In this document: positions 25,901 through 31,520 of the stretch, piece by piece
Layout of the letters: every line of letters starts with the position of its first letter
How positions within the stretch are numbered: the stretch's first letter is position 1
Source of the DNA: Karalla daura
Taxonomy: Eukaryota; Chordata; Actinopteri; Chaetodontiformes; Leiognathidae
Assembly: GCA_029224185.1 (NCBI GenBank)
Contig: CM055200.1
Coordinates: 11,333,670 to 11,397,669, forward strand
Length of the DNA: 64,000 bases
Direction: 5' to 3'
The notes under the pieces: model-generated
The model's database searches: none
Told to the model about the DNA's origin: nothing
Seen by the model: the letters and a program-made list of their open reading frames with translations, nothing else
Made by a program: the position numbers and the translations under genes

Positions 25901-28743
25901 TCCAAGATGGACGAGGGTGAGGACAAAGGGACTCAGCAGTCTCCAGTCAAGTCTATAGAAATTACCTCTATCCTCAATGGCCTGCAAGGTAGCAACACTC
26001 ATTAGCCTGTAGAGCTCATGCACACTTAAAGCAGATCAGGACTGTTTGCCTCTGGACTGGTTTTTCGTGCCTGTGGCTGTCCTGCTGGGACTGACGGGCG
26101 CTCTGTTTTCTTTGCCGCAGCCTCCGAGATGTCCACCGACGAGAGCGAGCACGAGGACGAGGAGGGCCCGCGCAACGAAGAGGACCGGCCGGGCTGCAGG
26201 GGAAGTCCCCGGAAGCCCCCGACGGAGCCCACGCAAACGCCGGAGCGCTGGGAGAGCGGGGCCCCTCCCGACGGCCCCAAGCCTGTCCCGGTCTCAGGAA
26301 AGACCCAGGACGGGGTCGGCACGGAGAGCGCCGAGGCCGGGAAGCGCCGCGGCCAGCCTGAGCCGGACGGGGAGGCGAGCACCAGGAAGAGGAAGTCCGA
26401 CGGCCCGTCGGAGAGAACCCCGAAAGGCCAATCCAAAGCCAAGACCAGGAACACCAGGAGCGCCGACTGGTTGCCTGGGGGCTCTCCCAGGAAGCTGGAG
26501 GAGAGAGCCGCCGCTCCGGGAGAGGAGCGAGGAGCGTCGTCCAGCAGCAGCTCAGACGACGAGGGCGCAGCGCTGGCCGAGGCCCAGGCGGAGGAAAGCG
26601 AGCGCAGCAGGCCGAAAACCAAAGGTTCCCCGTCCAAGAAGTACAACGGGATGAAGGAGAAGACCAAAACTGGCAGACAAGCCGGTTTCTGGGAGATTCC
26701 TGAAAAGAGGGCCAAGATGTCCGGGAATGCGGAGGAGAGGCCGGCCGTCCGCTCCAAAGGCCAAAAGGACGTGTGGTCCAGCATCCAGGCCCAGTGGCCC
26801 AAGAAGACGCTCAAAGAGCTGTTCTCCGACTCGGACACGGAGGCCGCCAACTCGCCTCCCCCGCCTCCCCCTTCCTGCCCGGAGGAGCCCAGCACGGAGC
26901 AGGACGCCGGCCCCGAGGACGAAGCCTCCGAGGAGCAGATGGACCACGACAAGATCCAGGAGTTCCCCAGCAGCGGCAGCAACTCGGTGCTCAACACGCC
27001 GCCCACCACGCCCGAGTCGCCCTCGGCCGGCGGCAGCGCCGTGGACGAGTCGGCCCAGGTGCGGCCGGCCTCGCCGGCCCCGGCCACGCCCCCCGCCCCG
27101 CCCTCGGAGCCGCCATCTGACGCCCTGCCCCCGGGGCCCGCGCAGGAGGAGGCGGCGGGCGGCCGCAGCGAGACGGACAGCAGCACGGTGGAGGTGGAGA
27201 GTCTGGGCGGGGAGCTGCAGGACCTGCCCCAGGACGAGGGGGCGGGCTCCCCCTCCAAGGGGTTCGACGTCAGCCTGTCGTGCAACAGCAGCAGCAGCTG
27301 CAGCCTCGAGCTGAGCAGCAGCAGCCAGCAGGAGGGCGAGCACAAGGCCAAAGGTAGGCAGAGCACACGGCCCCGCCGCATCTGACCTGGGACCGCTCCC
27401 CTCAGTGTGTCTGCTCTCAGTCAGGGCGCTTTGCTCCCAGTCATTTCACAGTCTTCTCTCTCCCCTCTTTGCTGTGTTTGTTCTCTAGTGTCTGCAAATC
27501 ATAAACGGCAGAAAGAATCACAGGCGGGCGGAGCCTCAAAGAAACACAAGCCAAACCGCAAGAGCCTAGGTGTGCCTCCCAAAAAGAATAGGAAAACAGG
27601 TAAGGAGAGGTTTGGTTGCAGCTGATCTCTGCCCGATATCCAGACATGCACAGAGAATACCATCCTCGTATTTACTATTTCCTGTTATTAAACCCCAAGT
27701 TATAAGCAGGAAAGGAAATGATATTTTGGCCTTTTTTTATGTGTGTATTTTCAATGACTGTTGTCTTCTCCCCTGCAGCCAACAGCAGTGACAGTGAGGA
27801 CCAGTCTGTTGTTGAGGGCACTGCCAAACCAACTGCCTCTAAGAGCAGCGCCTCAGACGTGAAAGCTGCCACTTCGCCCAAGTGTCACGGGCGATCTCCC
27901 CCTACGAGCCATAAATACCACAAGCAGAGTGACGGCGACCACGGCCAGCACCGAGACAACCATGGAAGATCGCCACGCGTCTACAAGTGGAGCTTCCAGA
28001 TGTGTAAGTGTCTCCCTCTATGAGGTTTAAAGTTTCTCTATCAGAGTAAGGTGTGTCTCTTTGTTTCCAAAATGTATGTGTCTATTCGCTGTTGGCCGTC
28101 ACATGCTGAAAGTCTGTTTTCTTCCCGCTCAGCTGACCTGGAAAAGATGAACAGCCTGGAGAGGATTTCGTTTCTCCAGGAGAAGCTGCAGGACATCAGG
28201 AACCACTACCTCTCCCTCAAGTCTGAGGTGGCCTCCATTGACAGACGACGAAAGCGCATGAAGAAGAAGGAGCGGGAAAGTGAGTCATTCACTGGTTTCC
28301 AGGATGGAGTTGTACCAGCTATTTGCACGCCTATTTGAAGTTTGTGAGGAGAGTCCTCTCCAAATTCAGGCTATCGATTCACTAAATCTGGCTGCACCTT
28401 CCCTGTGACACCCATGTGTATCAAACAGGAAAGATGATGGATGGTTAGGGTGCAACAACTGATTGATAAATTAGCTAATAAAATGATTTATTATTAGTAT
28501 CTGCTCGGTTTGGTCATTTTGTCAATGTCTCTGCTTTTGTTGTGTTGTGCCTCACACCTGACCATAATCCTGTCCTGTCTGTCCTTCACAGGCACAGTGG
28601 CTGCTTCCTCCTCCTCTTCCTCCTCCTCCTCCCCGTCCTCCAGTTCACTGACTGCAGCAGTCATGCTGACTCTGGCCGACCCGCCGGTGTCTTCCTCGTC
28701 CTCCTCCTCTCAGAACTCTGGGGTATCAGTGGAGTGCAGGTGA
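5809..28743 (+). CDS. arid4b: arid4b, AT-rich interaction domain 4B (22 coding exons, 5' partial)
   Basis: Chromatin-associated subunit of the Sin3-HDAC corepressor complex, related to RB-binding protein 1; nuclear. Twenty-two exons splice to 3900 nt in one frame, giving 1299 residues and a stop (human about 1312). Numbering from the first residue seen, domains run: Tudor about 60-106, RBB1NT about 168-270 followed by an acidic tract, ARID about 303-394, chromo-barrel (Tudor-knot) about 535-593, conserved KSIEITSILNGLQ at 665-677, a long disordered Ser/Pro/acidic region with conserved KDVWSSIQAQWPKKTLKELF at 893-912, and a C-terminal coiled coil at about 1202-1249 before the invariant SVECR end. 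The first exon starts at the Thr-Leu-Glu-Glu-Pro-Pro equivalent to human residue 3, so an upstream exon supplying Met-Lys is missing from view. ARID4A is the alternative, but the C-terminus and serine-run end are ARID4B-like. Confidence 0.96.
6095..6720. promoter_or_regulatory. CpG-rich block inside arid4b, possible internal promoter
   Basis: Dense CG dinucleotides contrast with the flanking AT-rich intron. A CCAAT box (6167-6171, gCCAATg) is followed by several GC-box-like CCGCCC/CCCGCCC runs at about 6310-6375. No TATA box seen. This is the composition of a CpG-island promoter, but no first exon could be identified. Confidence 0.4.
6529..6612. repeat. 14-bp minisatellite, six perfect copies
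   Basis: The unit CACGTCCTGGCCTC repeats six times without a mismatch (starts 6529, 6543, 6557, 6571, 6585, 6599). The perfection suggests recent expansion. It lies in the CpG-rich block. Confidence 0.97.
7844..7916. repeat. (CT)n-rich microsatellite
   Basis: Nearly pure pyrimidine on the + strand, with long CTCTCT runs ending in CCCCCC. Confidence 0.95.
8078..8184. repeat. compound microsatellite (TG)n-(TC)n-(TA)n-(CA)n
   Basis: A TG array with a few C interruptions passes into TC, then TA, then CA. The TG and CA arms are complementary to each other across the AT core, so a single strand could fold back. Confidence 0.97.
9903..9950. repeat. (TG)n microsatellite
   Basis: About 20 TG units with one CG interruption near the 3' end. 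Confidence 0.95.
10067..10131. repeat. purine (GGAGA/GGGG) tract
   Basis: An almost uninterrupted G/A run, with GAGAGGA units passing into G-rich blocks, giving triplex or G-quadruplex potential. Confidence 0.85.
11030..11095 (+). CDS. arid4b: arid4b coding exon 2
   Basis: Twenty-two codons, VTFKPDLSTAEVHDENIKGP then LK. Acceptor ctcccacag after a C/T-rich tract, donor AAG|gtaagg. Aligns with the human segment ending IKGPLK. Confidence 0.92.
11346..11387. repeat. (ATC)n-(AGC)n trinucleotide microsatellite
   Basis: About seven ATC units run directly into six AGC units, in the 342-nt intron between exons 2 and 3. Confidence 0.93.
11438..11528 (+). CDS. arid4b: arid4b coding exon 3 (Tudor, first half)
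   Basis: Starts VGAVVEVKNQDG and ends TDASIYTV with one base of the next Val. Donor GTTG|gtgagt, phase 1. Ile86 (ATA, 11516-11518) stands where human ARID4A and ARID4B have Trp in DASWYTV. Confidence 0.93.
11529..12686 (+). other. arid4b: arid4b intron after exon 3
   Basis: AT-rich intron with no exon seen; its 3' end is the long (CT)n array next to the exon 4 acceptor. Confidence 0.8.
12588..12682. repeat. (CT)n microsatellite forming the exon 4 polypyrimidine tract
   Basis: Over 60 bases of pure CT, then CATCTCTC interruptions, run straight into the ctctgcag acceptor of arid4b exon 4. Length changes here would alter the polypyrimidine tract directly. Confidence 0.95.
12687..12766 (+). CDS. 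arid4b: arid4b coding exon 4 (Tudor, second half)
   Basis: Encodes VFDDGDEKTLRRSSLCLKG then ARHFAESE. The acceptor ctctgcag sits at the end of a long (CT)n microsatellite. The reading frame requires the exon to end at GAG followed by gcgagt, a GC-type donor; the nearest GT, four bases on, would break the frame. Confidence 0.92.
13029..13120 (+). CDS. arid4b: arid4b coding exon 5
   Basis: Encodes TLDRLPLTNPEHFGTPVIGK followed by a basic KGNRGRRANP segment. Acceptor ctgtgcag, donor CCAAT|gtgagt, phase 2. Matches the invariant LPLTNPEHFGTPVI block of ARID4 proteins. Confidence 0.94.
13121..14936 (+). other. arid4b: arid4b intron after exon 5
   Basis: No exon seen. Contains a T-run at about 13674-13690 and a GT array broken by a GCATGCATGCATGC segment at 14062-14115. 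Confidence 0.8.
14937..15078 (+). CDS. arid4b: arid4b coding exon 6 (start of RBB1NT)
   Basis: Encodes an acidic/serine linker (EEELSTSSSEDEESD) and the start of the RBB1NT domain, GKVVCVEGVAAGDKKKSTWY then PAL. Acceptor ctccctcag, donor CTG|gtgagc, phase 0. Confidence 0.92.
15079..16024 (+). other. arid4b: arid4b intron after exon 6
   Basis: No exon seen. The 15250-15700 part is rich in CG dinucleotides; a (CA)n lies at 15947-15970, about 55 bases before the exon 7 acceptor. Confidence 0.8.
16025..16104 (+). CDS. arid4b: arid4b coding exon 7 (RBB1NT)
   Basis: Encodes VISPDCHEDVIMKKDNIFVR then SFKDGK plus two bases of Phe. Acceptor gcaacaag has a weak pyrimidine tract; donor AATT|gtgagt. 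Matches human KKDNILVRSFKDGKF. Confidence 0.93.
16105..19006 (+). other. arid4b: arid4b intron after exon 7
   Basis: No exon seen in 2.9 kb. Alternating CpG-rich (16600-17150, 18280-18830) and AT-rich stretches, a (CA)n at 18197-18230 and an A-run at 18845-18852. Confidence 0.8.
19007..19083 (+). CDS. arid4b: arid4b coding exon 8
   Basis: Completes Phe and encodes YTVLRKDVREMNSDCPPKAD then AGLKA. Acceptor tcctgcag, donor GCAG|gtgagt. A run of 21 C begins 17 bases after the donor. Confidence 0.92.
19101..19121. repeat. poly(C), 21 nt, near the exon 8 donor
   Basis: Twenty-one C beginning 17 bases after the GT donor of arid4b exon 8. Confidence 0.97.
19122..19664 (+). other. arid4b: arid4b intron after exon 8 (remainder)
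   Basis: Nothing beyond ordinary intron sequence seen. Confidence 0.6.
19665..19813 (+). CDS. arid4b: arid4b coding exon 9 (acidic tract)
   Basis: Encodes LDGAVEFQQHFVVPGNWKTE, then VKEE, four Ser and a Glu/Asp-rich stretch. Acceptor gcccacag, donor GAG|gtagcg. Matches human PANWKTELKEDSSSSE and its acidic run. Confidence 0.93.
19914..19986 (+). CDS. arid4b: arid4b coding exon 10 (start of ARID)
   Basis: Encodes EEVEPFPEERENFLQQLYKF then MEDR and one base of Gly, the first ARID helix, identical in the core to human. Acceptor cgttcgcag, donor AGGG|gtaggg, phase 1. Confidence 0.95.
19987..20418 (+). other. arid4b: arid4b intron after exon 10
   Basis: AT-rich 432-nt intron inside the ARID coding region. 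No repeat or exon seen. Confidence 0.7.
20419..20513 (+). CDS. arid4b: arid4b coding exon 11 (ARID)
   Basis: Encodes TPINKRPVLGYRNLNLFKLY then RLVHKLGGFDN, the diagnostic ARID core. Acceptor cactccag, donor AAC|gtgagt, followed seven bases later by 16 consecutive C. Confidence 0.96.
20521..20536. repeat. poly(C), 16 nt, at the exon 11 donor
   Basis: Sixteen C start seven bases after the exon boundary, directly following GTGAGTA, within a 92-nt intron. Confidence 0.97.
20606..20703 (+). CDS. arid4b: arid4b coding exon 12 (ARID)
   Basis: Encodes IESGAVWKQVYQDLGIPILN then SAAGYNVKCAYR and two bases of Lys. Includes the conserved Trp and Tyr of the ARID fold. Acceptor cgagcag, donor CGCAA|gtatgt. 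Confidence 0.96.
20912..21110 (+). CDS. arid4b: arid4b coding exon 13 (end of ARID and linker)
   Basis: Finishes the ARID with YLYGFEEYC, then a poorly conserved Ala/Glu-rich linker. Acceptor atccag after a T-run, donor AAG|gtacct. The linker here is much shorter than in human ARID4B. Confidence 0.93.
21196..21398 (+). CDS. arid4b: arid4b coding exon 14 (acidic linker)
   Basis: Encodes DEKPDFTRNKTEPEPPKAEG and further acidic, Gly- and Asp-rich sequence ending KDNS plus two bases of Gly. Low conservation; supported by splice sites (ctcacag; GG|gtaggt) and by the open frame continuing into exon 15. The preceding intron is only 85 nt. Confidence 0.85.
21682..21845. repeat. (CCTCT)n pentanucleotide satellite, about 30 copies
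   Basis: CTCTC repeats almost perfectly for over 150 bases with one late A interruption. The + strand is pure pyrimidine and the - strand pure purine. Confidence 0.97.
22007..22080. repeat. CT-rich microsatellite
   Basis: Begins as CTCTCTCTC-CT units and ends in pure (CT)n; about 160 bases after the pentanucleotide array. Confidence 0.92.
22891..22951. repeat. (GA)n-(GT)n compound microsatellite
   Basis: About 22 GA units switch to eight GT units. Confidence 0.95.
23886..23900. repeat. poly(C), 15 nt
   Basis: Fifteen C preceded by CACCACC. Confidence 0.95.
24379..24561 (+). CDS. arid4b: arid4b coding exon 15 (chromo-barrel)
   Basis: After an acidic run it encodes FECYPPGMKVQVRYGRG, then the strand-turn sequence DVEGGEVLYLVHYCGWNV, the chromo-barrel (Tudor-knot) core with its aromatic residues. 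Acceptor ttcttgcag, donor TCAG|gtaaga. Confidence 0.96.
24562..25606 (+). other. arid4b: arid4b intron after exon 15
   Basis: Splits the chromo-barrel coding region (phase 2). A/T-rich with T-runs before the acceptor; no exon or notable repeat seen. Confidence 0.75.
25607..25691 (+). CDS. arid4b: arid4b coding exon 16 (chromo-barrel end)
   Basis: Completes Arg and encodes YDEWIKADKIVRPANKNVPK then IKHRKKIK. Acceptor attttag, donor AAG|gtacgg. Nearly identical to human, with the conserved WxxAD motif followed by a basic tail. Confidence 0.96.
25781..25988 (+). CDS. arid4b: arid4b coding exon 17
   Basis: Encodes a charged segment (NKAERERDRLERLNDRDVLG) and ends with the conserved KSIEITSILNGLQ. 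Acceptor ccgacag, donor CAAG|gtagca, phase 1. Confidence 0.93.
26121..27353 (+). CDS. arid4b: arid4b coding exon 18 (large disordered exon)
   Basis: The largest exon, 1233 nt. Most of it is disordered, Ser/Pro/Glu-rich and high in GC at third positions, but it carries conserved islands: KKYNGMKEKTKTGRQAGFWE, KDVWSSIQAQWPKKTLKELF followed by SDSDTEAANS, and EFPSSGSNSVLNTPPTTPES. It ends with a poly-Ser/Cys stretch. Acceptor ttgccgcag, donor AAAG|gtaggc. Confidence 0.96.
27489..27599 (+). CDS. arid4b: arid4b coding exon 19
   Basis: Encodes a Lys-rich stretch, SANHKRQKESQAGGASKKHK and onward, like the human basic segment before NSSDSEE; probably nuclear-localising. Acceptor gttctctag, donor ACAG|gtaagg, phase 1. 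Confidence 0.9.
27779..28003 (+). CDS. arid4b: arid4b coding exon 20
   Basis: Begins ANSSDSEDQSVVEG and ends with the conserved RVYKWSFQM. Acceptor ccctgcag, donor ATGT|gtaagt. The middle is Ser/Lys/His-rich and weakly conserved. Confidence 0.94.
28133..28279 (+). CDS. arid4b: arid4b coding exon 21 (C-terminal coiled coil)
   Basis: Encodes DLEKMNSLERISFLQEKLQD, then HYLSLKSEVASIDRRRKRMK, a heptad-like helix almost identical to human. Acceptor cccgctcag, donor GGAAA|gtgagt. Confidence 0.96.
28592..28743 (+). CDS. arid4b: arid4b terminal coding exon 22
   Basis: Encodes a poly-Ser run, LTAAVMLTLADPPVSS and the terminal SGVSVECR, then TGA at 28741-28743. Acceptor tccttcacag. The same C-terminus is found in human ARID4B. 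Confidence 0.96.
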
Positions 28744-28884
28744 CAGGATGAAGCAGCGAAAAGCCACCGCACTAAGCACTTAACCAGCACCCCGGGGTCA
28801 CTGCCCCCATTCCCTTTCAACAGGACGGACAAGTCAACCTACATACTGTAACTACTGGGGCACAAAAACCAGACCAGAGACAAA

Positions 28885-28890
28885 AATAAA
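28885..28890 (+). terminator. possible proximal poly(A) signal of arid4b
   Basis: AATAAA about 140 bases after the stop codon, in an A-rich stretch, so it may be fortuitous. Confidence 0.35.
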
Positions 28891-30329
28891 ACAAGAAACA
28901 AGCACTATTTTCTATTTCCAACTGTTTCCTTGGCAAGCTAATGGCACTTAAGTGCACTTTTATGAAGATTGTGAGGGGGGGTGGGTTAAATTTATGAAAA
29001 AATTACAAATTTGTCTTTTGCGTGCTCCTTAATTGAACATTTGTAAGAATTGTTTTTTGCAAGCAATAATTGTTTTATTTGATAAAGTTGGTAAGGGATG
29101 TATTCCAGCAAAGACCCTTTTGTGCTCTGTCCTCACAGCTCAACATGGCGCTGCCCGTGCTCGCCATGCTATCATGGGGAATTCAGAGGAACACTGCCAC
29201 ATTGGCATCAAGGGCATAGGAAATGTAACTTTGCCACGTTTCTCTGTCCACCCTCATTAAACAAAGGCCTTTGTGTGGTTTAAACCTCAAGGGACCTGGT
29301 GATGCTGTCTGCCCATACAGGCGTGTGCTCCTGTACGGCGTCGCATCGAGTCACATAGGTGTTGATGGATGGGGTTTCAGACCGTCATAGCTCCACTGGC
29401 ATCCTCGGTGGATGAATACGGAATGATACTGTAGTGCCTTTTTGTTCTTTTTCCATGGGGCGCTTTGAGAAAGGACAGCACTTTTTTCCTGATGCTTTTC
29501 TCAAATCAGAGGGTCAGCTGGAATAATGTGCCCTTTACGAAAGCCTGAAAGAATGCTGTATGAGTGAGAGAGAGCGGCGAAGGGCGAGTCTGACAGATAA
29601 TGATGGTTTTTATCAGTGCGTGCTATTGTGTACGAAGCGTAATCGTATTAGCAGAACTTTTATACTGGATCACCCGCAGTCTACTACTGAATGCTAATGC
29701 AGCTCGGGTATAACTGTTAAGTTTGGCAGTATGAAATGTGCAATGACGGAGGTGGTGAATCCAGTGGTAACATTACATCAGTTCATCAGCCTTTGGAAAA
29801 AAAAAACCCCATCTGCTCCGTTTTTATTCCGTTTCCATCTCCCTAGACCTCGTTGTTGCCCATCAAATCATGTGAACTTGAAGGCAGCCATATATACAGG
29901 ACCCAGTTTTTTAAGTTTGCATTTCATTAAATGAATCGGTGCATACAGTTTTGCCACCTCTTTCTAATTTTAACCATGATCAGTGTCGACACGCCAGCTT
30001 CCTCTCATACTCAATCCCTACCAAAAATGTTTGGTTCTGTTTCCTGTATTATGACCAGAGTAAAGGTAAAGATATTGTAAATGTGCATTTATATCATAAA
30101 GTGACGTGTATACATTTCTGAAGACATCTCCAGTGTTTCCTTTGTATAGAACCCCTACTGTATGATAACCTGAAGTTACATTTTGTTTGGCACTTGTATG
30201 TAATTGTATGCTTTTGTTATACATTTGTATATTGAGAAGTGTTTTGAGTCAAGCTATTTAATATCTTGCACTGTTAATAACATGTACTTTTCTGTACAGA
30301 CAGTTTTACGGTTTTACCTGTAGTTTGAG

Positions 30330-30337
30330 TGTAAATA
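30330..30337 (+). promoter_or_regulatory. Pumilio response element in arid4b 3' UTR
   Basis: TGTAAATA fits the UGUANAUA Pumilio consensus and lies in the predicted 3' UTR. Confidence 0.4.
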
Positions 30338-30767
30338 CTGAGGGTTACAGCATGTTTGTTCTGCCCCTTTGTCCTCATTCTTGTTCACTTGTAGGAACAG
30401 GTTTATTTTAGTTCAATTTTTGTTGCTTTGTTCTGCCTCCTTTGTCAGTTTCAGTAGTTTTTTTTCCTTCTGTTTTTTTCAACTTTCATGTTTTGATTTA
30501 GTTTGTTTTCTGTTATTGTTTCTCTATAGCTTGTGCTTGTAAGTGAAGAATGGTGGTTTTGGGTGCGGCTGAACTATTTTCCAACCTGTACATGGCCTGA
30601 AGCTAAAGCTGTATGAACCAGTATATGGAAAATGGTCTGGATTGTAGATTAAGAGAAAGTAATGGAGCTTATTGAAAAATGCTCAATAGTATTTATTAGG
30701 CTCATCTAATGATGGTCATTGTGTAATTTATTGTAAAAATGTAAGCAAAGCAGAAGCCTCTGTTTGA

Positions 30768-30773
30768 AATAAA
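30768..30773 (+). terminator. distal poly(A) signal of arid4b
   Basis: AATAAA followed by TGCCATAGTTTGTGAAG, giving a cleavage site near 30790 with GT-rich sequence downstream. Confidence 0.7.
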
Positions 30774-30790
30774 TGCCATAGTTTGTGAAG

Positions 30791-31260
30791 TATTCACTGT
30801 CTCTTAATTTTCTTGGTACTAATTCACATGTTTTCATCTTACTTTACATCATACTTTTTTCCCATTTTAGGAATGTTATTTTACTCATGGTGAAGTTAAT
30901 ATTCAGATGACCACCCCACAGTACATTCACACTTCCAAAATAGAGATAAATAATATAAAAGTAAATAAAATTGCCTCGCCAACATAAAAATGGTCTTTAC
31001 ACACAATTCTGGATAATTAACCTTAATATTTACTATTCTAGCATGTACTGAAACTTCAACACATTCATTCAAAGCTTTACTTATCACCTCAATGCAAAAA
31101 ACATGTCCACGTCGATTAAAGTTTAAAGAGCAGTTTTTAAGTTATTTTCATATATGAGTAGGGTTCATAATGTTACAAATATGAACATTTTATCATTTTA
31201 TACATTCATTCTATTGTTTTGTTGAATTACACATGTAAAATCTAAATATTGTGAATACGA
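30791..31260. other. short intergenic spacer arid4b-tomm20
   Basis: AT-rich sequence of about 0.5 kb with no gene or repeat seen. Confidence 0.6.
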
Positions 31261-31396
31261 TACTAGTGCCGTAAAGACGAAGGGAAAAGCCGTAAACAGT
31301 CGACTTTCCGCCTCGCGTCACATCTTACGTTCTTCCTGTCCGCACTTCCTTAGCCGCGTGCTATTAGCCATTAGCAGCTCATCAGTCCCTCCAGAT
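31261..31396 (+). promoter_or_regulatory. tomm20: tomm20 promoter and 5' UTR with ETS-type sites
   Basis: A shift to CG-containing sequence just before the start codon includes two close ETS-type motifs on the reverse strand (TTCTTCCTG at 31331-31339 and CGCACTTCCT at 31341-31350). No TATA box. ETS/NRF-2-type promoters are common for nuclear genes of mitochondrial proteins. Confidence 0.5.
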
Positions 31397-31520
31397 ATGA
31401 TGAGCGGGAGGACCACGGCGGTGATCGCCGGGCTGTGCGGGGCTGTATTTATCGCATATTGTGTTTATTTCGACAGAAAGCGACGGAGCGACCCTCGCTT
31501 CAAGGAGAAGCTGCGTGAAC
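31397..31520 (+). CDS. tomm20: tomm20 exon 1 (signal anchor)
   Basis: Encodes MMSGRTTAVIAGLCGAVFIA then YCVYFDRKRRSDPRFK. Donor GAAC|gtgagt, phase 1. The hydrophobic helix and basic flank match human Tom20. Confidence 0.96.

Larger units (their letters stand above)
28744..30790 (+). other. arid4b: arid4b 3' UTR
   Basis: About 2 kb of AT-rich, U-rich sequence without a coding frame follows the stop and ends at a canonical poly(A) signal. A Pumilio-type TGTAAATA lies at 30330-30337. An earlier AATAAA at 28885-28890 could give a much shorter UTR. No rbm34 exon is seen here. Confidence 0.75.

Noticed and set aside
26026..27381. Long open frame (about 450 codons) on the - strand opposite arid4b exon 18
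   Set aside because: It mirrors a GC-rich exon whose + frame is conserved with human ARID4B; the - strand product is low-complexity and unrecognisable.
28436..28475. Possible C/D box snoRNA in the last arid4b intron (GATGATGG ... CTGA)
   Set aside because: The C box is imperfect and the boxes are too close, with no terminal stem.
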